From the NCBI GenBank assembly GCA_050084985.1, contig JBITNC010000002.1:15872001-15936000 (forward strand): a DNA stretch of 64,000 bases, read 5' to 3'. Below, in pieces: positions 58,921-64,000 of this stretch. The stretch is from Nageia nagi (Eukaryota > Pinophyta). Both the position numbers and the translations under genes were made by a program. A model generated the notes under the pieces. The model worked only from the letters and a program-made list of their open reading frames with translations. It searched no databases and was not told where the DNA came from. The stretch's first letter is position 1; every line of letters begins with the position of its first letter.

Positions 58921-59090
58921 ATTCCTTATTCTTTAAACATCAAGGATTGAATTATCACCTATCACAATTGCATCCTTCTTGTACTTATGAAAGTTTTCAA
59001 ACTTATCCTTTTCATAACACATGTGATTAGTGCATCCTGAATCAATAATCCAATCATTTGAAATAGTTTGAGTCATTGAGTAGTAGGCAA
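58921..59090 (-). pseudogene. Copia B protease remnant
   Basis: One minus-strand frame reads NDWIIDSGCTNHMC near 59030-59070, the copia aspartic protease active site (D-S-G-C), followed by YEKDKF. A stop near 58932 separates it from KIHGKALDNVFYVPKLRMNL, the usual C-terminal protease segment, which lies in the integrase frame. Confidence 0.8.
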
Positions 59091-59149
59091 TAGAAGCAGC
59101 ATGCTTGTTCTTCTTTTTATTATTAAAATTCTCACATTTGCATTTCCCT

Positions 59150-59996
59150 TTCCTTTTTGAGCAAATTTCTTTTTACGATAATCATACTCTTTGTGCCCAA
59201 AGATGCCACAAAAGTTACAATTCCCATCAAACTTTTCCTATGGTATTGGTTTGCTTAATCCAGCTTTGTCATTCCTTTGCTTGAAGTTGCTATGCTTCCT
59301 GATGGTAGATGAGGATTTGTTGTCTTTGAATTTATAATGTTTGAACGTCTTCTTGAAAGGAGTTTTGGTTGCTCCTAGAGCAATGCTATTATCCTTTGGA
59401 GAAATGTTCAACATTTTCTTGTTCAAAGTTTCCTCATGCTTTAGAAGGAGTCTAGAAAGATTGTCAAGGGAGATAACATCTTCTTCATCATCGAGCCTAG
59501 TCTCCATAACTGTGACAAAGTTACTGAACTTTGTAGAGAGGCTTTGAAGAATAATGAAGACCATAAACTCATCATTGATCCAATTGCACCCACAGCCAAC
59601 CAATTGTGTCCTGAGGTCAATGATTTTGTTCAAGTAGATTGAGGCACTTTCATCTTCTCCTTGACGATATTGCAACAACTTTTGTAGAATGGTGAACCTT
59701 CTTGAAAATTTGGATCCAAGGTAAATTTTCTTTAGTCTGTCCCAAGCTTCTTTTGTTGATGTCAAGGAAGAAATCATGAGAAGGATGTCATCTGAAACTG
59801 CACGATAGATCATTGAGGTTGCTAACTCATTCTTTGAGTTGTAAATTTCAAGGGCCTTCTCATCTGTAGGAGCAACTAGATCTTCATTTACTGTCTGCCA
59901 CAGCTTCCTTACCTGTAACTCAGCTCTCATACGAGGTTCCCATATGCCGTAGTTGGAATCGTCGAGTATTTGCTTGGGTATGAAGGTTTCAACCAT
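59150..59996 (-). pseudogene. Copia B gag with damaged zinc knuckle
   Basis: The start chosen is the ATG at 59996 (MVETFIPKQILDDSNYGIWE), as in copia gag proteins beginning near a (N/D)YxxW motif. In-frame codons continue further upstream but without family similarity. The body has TSTKEAWDRLKKIYLGSKFS and DDEEDVISLDNLSRLLLKHE. After a stop at 59238 the knuckle reads CNFCGIFGHKEYDY, so the last zinc-binding cysteine is tyrosine (TGT to TAT). Gag would build the particle and bind element RNA. Confidence 0.9.
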
Positions 59997-62900
59997 TGTC
60001 TGTACAAAAATAAATATGCAATAAGAATGCAAAATTTTTACAAGTTTCCATCTATACAAATCAAACATAAGTAAACATGTTCCACATGTGCAAACTTATA
60101 ACCATAATCCGTAGAGGAATAAAGTTGGGGTTGTTTTCTTGTATAGAATTAGGCCTTCACCTAGATGCCTGCAAGGTGGAGCCTAGGTACTACCAGTCCT
60201 CAACCAATTCACCTTGGTCAGTAATATACTCTCACAAGGAGAAGTACCAACTATTTTCCAAGGATCCGACATATCTTAGACCGGCCATTTTAATTATCTT
60301 GATTAAGGTTTTTAGTTTTCCTCCTAGGTTATCAGGATAATCCCTGAATGGACGTGCGGACATGTGGTATCACTACACACATGCCTATCCACCTAATAGA
60401 GTTATGTCCAATCCAACAGAGGTCTTAGGGGCAATTAAGATGGACTTACCACCACTCGGGTCTTCGGACTAAAAAGGGCTCCAGTCTACCCTGTCCTCAC
60501 CCTGTGGCTCCCCAAACAAGTCATGTTGTGGAAGAATACATGCGGATGTGTTCATTTTAGGGGTTACTTTCAATATTTGCATTTTTGCAAGTATAAGCAA
60601 ATTGTGCAAAAAATATAAAGTAAAGTAAAATTGCATCATCCACACGAGCTTGAAAAACCTTAAAAAATCCAATGGGTTTTGTACTAACCCCTAAAGGACT
60701 TTTACATTTTGTATATTTTGCTCAATTTATTTAAGCACTTAATGAATTAAACAAAAGACCTAAGTCCTACTTAGTATTTAATTCATAACATGCATTATTC
60801 CATGACTTAAAAAAAATTAAGTAATCATGCATCATGCATTATTTAACTTAAAAATTTAAGTCCTAAGCATGTTTTATTCTTCAAACAAGATAAAGATACA
60901 TGCATCATAAGTCTAGCATGCAATATCTAGATAAGTTTTACAAGATAAAGAGACATGCATCACAAGTCTAGCATGCAAGATCTAGATAAAATTTATGTAA
61001 AAATTATACCAATTCCCCCCTTTTCACTTAAAGTTTTATCCCTAAAAAAAATTGTATGCTAAGACTTGTCTTATAAGTATGCATTTTAAGTAAAAAATTT
61101 TCCCTTATTTACTTAAAAAATAGCATGCTTAGACTAAATTACTATGCTTAGAGATTGTATGTGCACCTTAGTAAATTAAACATGCAATTTTGAGTAGAAT
61201 ATTAGAAGTATTCTAAGTACTCCTAAGGGCATTTAATGGGAGCAATTGACTTGTAAGCAAGTAAGTAAATTAAATGCCTAAGAAGTATATGTGTGCAAGT
61301 TGTAATAGGAGACCCATACCCCTACTTCATGCAATTTTAATGCTTTGTCTACCTTAAGCACTAAAAAAATAAAAAATACTCCTAAGTCAAAAAATAATTA
61401 AATGCTTTTTAGTTGTAAAAATATGTCCCTCCCTTTTTCTTCCACCAAAAAAAAAAACATACGTTGCTTTTGGAAGAGCAAAAATGCAAGTAGTCAACTA
61501 AACAAACTTAATGCATTTAAGTGCATTAAAGTGACTAAGAAGACTTGCAAGAAGTTGGCAGCCATCAACCTTGACCGTGGAAGGAGGATGACCTGCATGA
61601 AGGCATTTAGAGGACAGCTTGTGGAGGTGTTGGGGAAGGAGGAGTGTATGGCTGAACCACTAGGAGGCTGGCGGCTGAGAGGAGCGCAAAAGGAGAGGAA
61701 GGAGAGTGCAAGAGCATTTTGTTCGTGGTGCAGAGTGGCAGTGCCTAGGAGTTGATCTAAGCAATGTTGGGGCAAGGAGAAGTGGCATTTGAGAGAGAAA
61801 AAAAAATAACATGGCAAGGAGACTGCTACATGTGGGTGAGACGTAGACAAGGAGGCTGCAGGGGTGTGCAGTCTGGAGGCCGCCGATTGGGAGGAGGCTT
61901 CGGGGGGAGTGCGGTCTGCACGTGTAGTGTATAGACTGCATTTCATCGAGGGATGAGCAACAGATGTAGCTGGTGAAAAAAGGTGCATGAGGTCCAGCAT
62001 GGTAGGCAAAGAGTTCATGAACATCTGAAGAGATACAGAGATACAAAAAATTTTGATGGAGACAGAGAATTGCAGATTTCTCTCGGATCTCTGTACACTT
62101 TGAGTGGTATCAATGATGTCTAGATCAGTATCAGACAGACAGTCAAGGTAGACGATGGAGTCAGTAGGTTAGGGTAGGGCCACATTAATGGCAATGACGC
62201 TCATCTAACTTTAAACTTTGCAAAAAAAATAATATTCCACCTGTGCTGCCCTTTCAACGTATCTATTTTGTGCATTTCTTGCGATCATTCTCTACCTGGC
62301 GTGCCACATTTTGTCAAACAACTCGCGCACCTTCCCGCCTGCAGAGGAGAGGAGGAGAGGTTGCAAGGGAGGAGGCTGCACGCGACGGGGAGGCGAAAGA
62401 CCACCGATGTGGCATTTTGTCACACAATTCACAACCTACTCTTTAATGTTTACAAAGTTAATATTGTATTCCTCCCAATAATAACAATAATAATTTTTAC
62501 ATGGTGTTAACTATTTTGTAAACTGTATTATTTTGTCCCCAAAAATTTATAATTTTTAAAAAATATATTGTAAATATTTCAAAAACTTGTAAAGTCTTCC
62601 ACTTTTTATTTCAACAATAAAATATGTAAAAAAATTGCACCTTCCTCTTTTTTTTGATATTTTTCACAAAAGACTATTGTAAAAAAAAACTTCTCAATAA
62701 GATGCTATCATAATATATTTTTACTCACAAAAAAGGCATTTTCTTTGTACATTAAAAATAGATTACTAACATAAAATATCGTTAGTAAGAAGAGAGTAGC
62801 AAAAATATATTATGGTATTTGAAGTTATTTTTGCTAAGACATTGAGCTAGCATAATCATACAAAAAATTAGTATCATAATGAACTTAGTTAAACAAGGAT

Positions 62901-63013
62901 AGAAGGTTATACCTTTGCAAACCTTTTACCTCACAATGAAGATTAGGATTAAGATCTCCAAATTTGAGAAGGATGAAGAACCTTCAAAATGTAGAAGAAG
63001 AGCTTTCACACCA
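59997..63013 (-). other. Unusually long leader of copia B (about 3 kb) with GC-rich island
   Basis: No retroelement domain lies between the primer-binding site and gag. The stretches 61540-62060 and 62290-62410 are clearly more GC-rich than the rest. They hold overlapping frames on both strands (for example 62024-61494 minus, 61402-61755 plus), none recognisable. A 55-bp tandem duplication is at 60885-60994 (ACAAGATAAAGA units with TCTAGCATGCAA). The island may be captured foreign sequence. Confidence 0.7.
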
Positions 63014-63029
63014 AGCTCTAGATACCAAT
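63014..63029 (-). other. Primer-binding site of copia B
   Basis: The minus strand after the 5' LTR reads ATTGGTATCTAGAGCTTGG. It resembles the initiator-tRNA-Met site TGGTATCAGAGC with one extra T. Confidence 0.75.
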
Positions 63030-63530
63030 TGAGAGAATTAGCACTACTCTAATTCCTAAGGTCCAAGACTATAGAAAGCTCAATCACATTCAACATGCAA
63101 CATCTACAAGCTACCAACACATTCACACAATATGACACCAATATAATGTGGTTCCTCCCTCCTTGGGAGTACATCCACAACTAGTTCTCTATTCTCAATC
63201 TATACACCTCTTACTACAATTCTCTTCCTCTCCTACACAACTTAGTAGAGTAATGTTACTCCAAAACTTAGATGTGTTTACAAGAGGAGAGGCCCTCTAT
63301 TTATAGCTTGAGAGCACCTCCCTAACCTCCCTTTAACCTAAGGGTAAGGTTAGGGTTACAATAAATGTGTGACCTAACTTTAACCTACCAACTAACCCCA
63401 TGGTTAGGTCAAAGTCCACACATAATAAAGAATTCAATTAATCCCTTAAGGTATCTACATATCCTTTAAGTGATTAATTGAACTTACAAGGAGTTTAGAT
63501 ATTCACAATATTTTATTACAAATTCTAACA
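63030..63530 (-). repeat. 5' LTR of copia B
   Basis: 501 bp, same length as the 3' LTR, with nine differences by eye (about 98% identical). It is followed by the AGATG duplication at 63531-63535. Confidence 0.97.
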
Positions 63531-64000
63531 AGATGAATCACATAAATGCCATTATGAATTGAGCAATGGTGCACTATAAGTTATTATGAAGATGCCAAGC
63601 CAAAACTTATAATCACCTACTATATATAAAACATGTGTTGATTATCATTACGAAATAGAGCATGCACATACAAGTTTCTCACATATGGATAACTAAATAG
63701 TGTCAAAAGATACATAAGAGTTTCTCACACATGGATAACTAAATAGTGTTAGATTGATCAATCTTTTTGCTTTTAAAAATTTATATAATAAGTTTTTCAT
63801 GCAGAGTGAACTTACCACAAAGGTGTACAACAAAATCAACACTATACAACATAAAATCTTCCTAAGGGTGAAGTTATCATCATAAATATGAATTCAACAC
63901 AAGAATTCAAACTTCACTCTCCCTTGAGAATAACTTCACCAACCTGATAACATCTTTAAGCTTACAGAACTAAGCTTTCAAGAGGGGCTTGGTGAACAAA
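63531..64000 (-). mobile_element. Outer copia element, continuation right of copia B
   Basis: After AGATG the sequence realigns with the copia B 3' untranslated region: GCAATGGTGCACTATAAGTT, GATGCCAAGCC, ACATGTGTTGATTAT. One minisatellite-like unit follows (63784-63830). At about 63910-64000 the minus strand encodes the pol tail with TKPLLKA-like sequence, matching copia B 56101-56190. The element runs out of the window. Confidence 0.85.

Larger units (their letters stand above)
54607..63530 (-). mobile_element. Complete young Ty1/copia element (copia B), nested in a relative
   Basis: Two 501-bp LTRs with TG...CA ends bound the element, and AGATG duplicates flank it at 54602-54606 and 63531-63535. 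Length is 8,924 bp. Minus-strand order: 5' LTR, primer-binding site, leader of about 3 kb, gag, protease, integrase, RT, RNase H, 3' region with a minisatellite, polypurine tract, 3' LTR. The two LTRs have equal length and differ at nine positions by my count. Coding lesions make it non-autonomous now. Both the long leader and the long 3' region are unusual for copia. Confidence 0.96.

Noticed and set aside
61494-62024. 176-codon minus-strand open frame in the copia B leader
   Set aside because: No recognisable domain, serine/proline-rich by composition, and overlapped by open frames in other phases as expected in GC-rich DNA. Kept only as part of the unusual leader.

Overview
This window is nuclear DNA from a large, retrotransposon-filled plant genome. 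The evidence is a set of plant-type Ty1/copia and Ty3/gypsy (Tat-lineage) elements, a plant mobile domain (PMD) coding remnant, plant LINEs and tRNA-derived SINEs, and one plant-style nucleolar gene with telo-boxes. A conifer or another gymnosperm fits the long AT-rich, heavily decayed intergenic space, but that is inference. There are no prokaryotic features.

Layout. 1-804: tail and 3' LTR of a copia element that runs in from the left. 830-7729: decayed Tat-type gypsy element (gag, protease, RT, RNase H, a second archaeal-type RNase H, integrase, a 191-bp tandem duplication, 3' LTR). 8919-11810: copia gag/LTR remnant. 12125-15830: a second, unrelated gypsy relic with probable LTR sequence. 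16485-17230: old Tat-type LTR. 18738-27822: LTR-bounded non-autonomous Tat-like element with a gag relic, no pol, and an antisense PMD coding remnant. 29380-30440: LINE relic (+). 31480-32330: unexplained gene-like island. 32800-34110: LINE relic and copia 3' end (both -). 36235-42760: SINEs, (TA)n, a LINE relic (-) and dispersed repeats. 43152-48541: a SINE split by a complete copia element (copia A, -; target site duplication TAAAG). 50574-52820: the only clear host gene, an intact single-exon RRP1/Nop52 rRNA-processing protein (-). 53799-64000: an older copia element split by a complete young relative (copia B, -; target site duplication AGATG).

How it fits together. The window records successive insertions around one conserved housekeeping gene. 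The clearest nests are SINE then copia A, and old copia then copia B. Copia B is the youngest datable insertion: its two 501-bp LTRs differ at nine positions by my count, all transitions. No element here looks autonomous, because each has stops, frameshifts or lost catalytic residues. The most unusual object is the gag-only Tat-like element that carries a plant mobile domain gene on the opposite strand.
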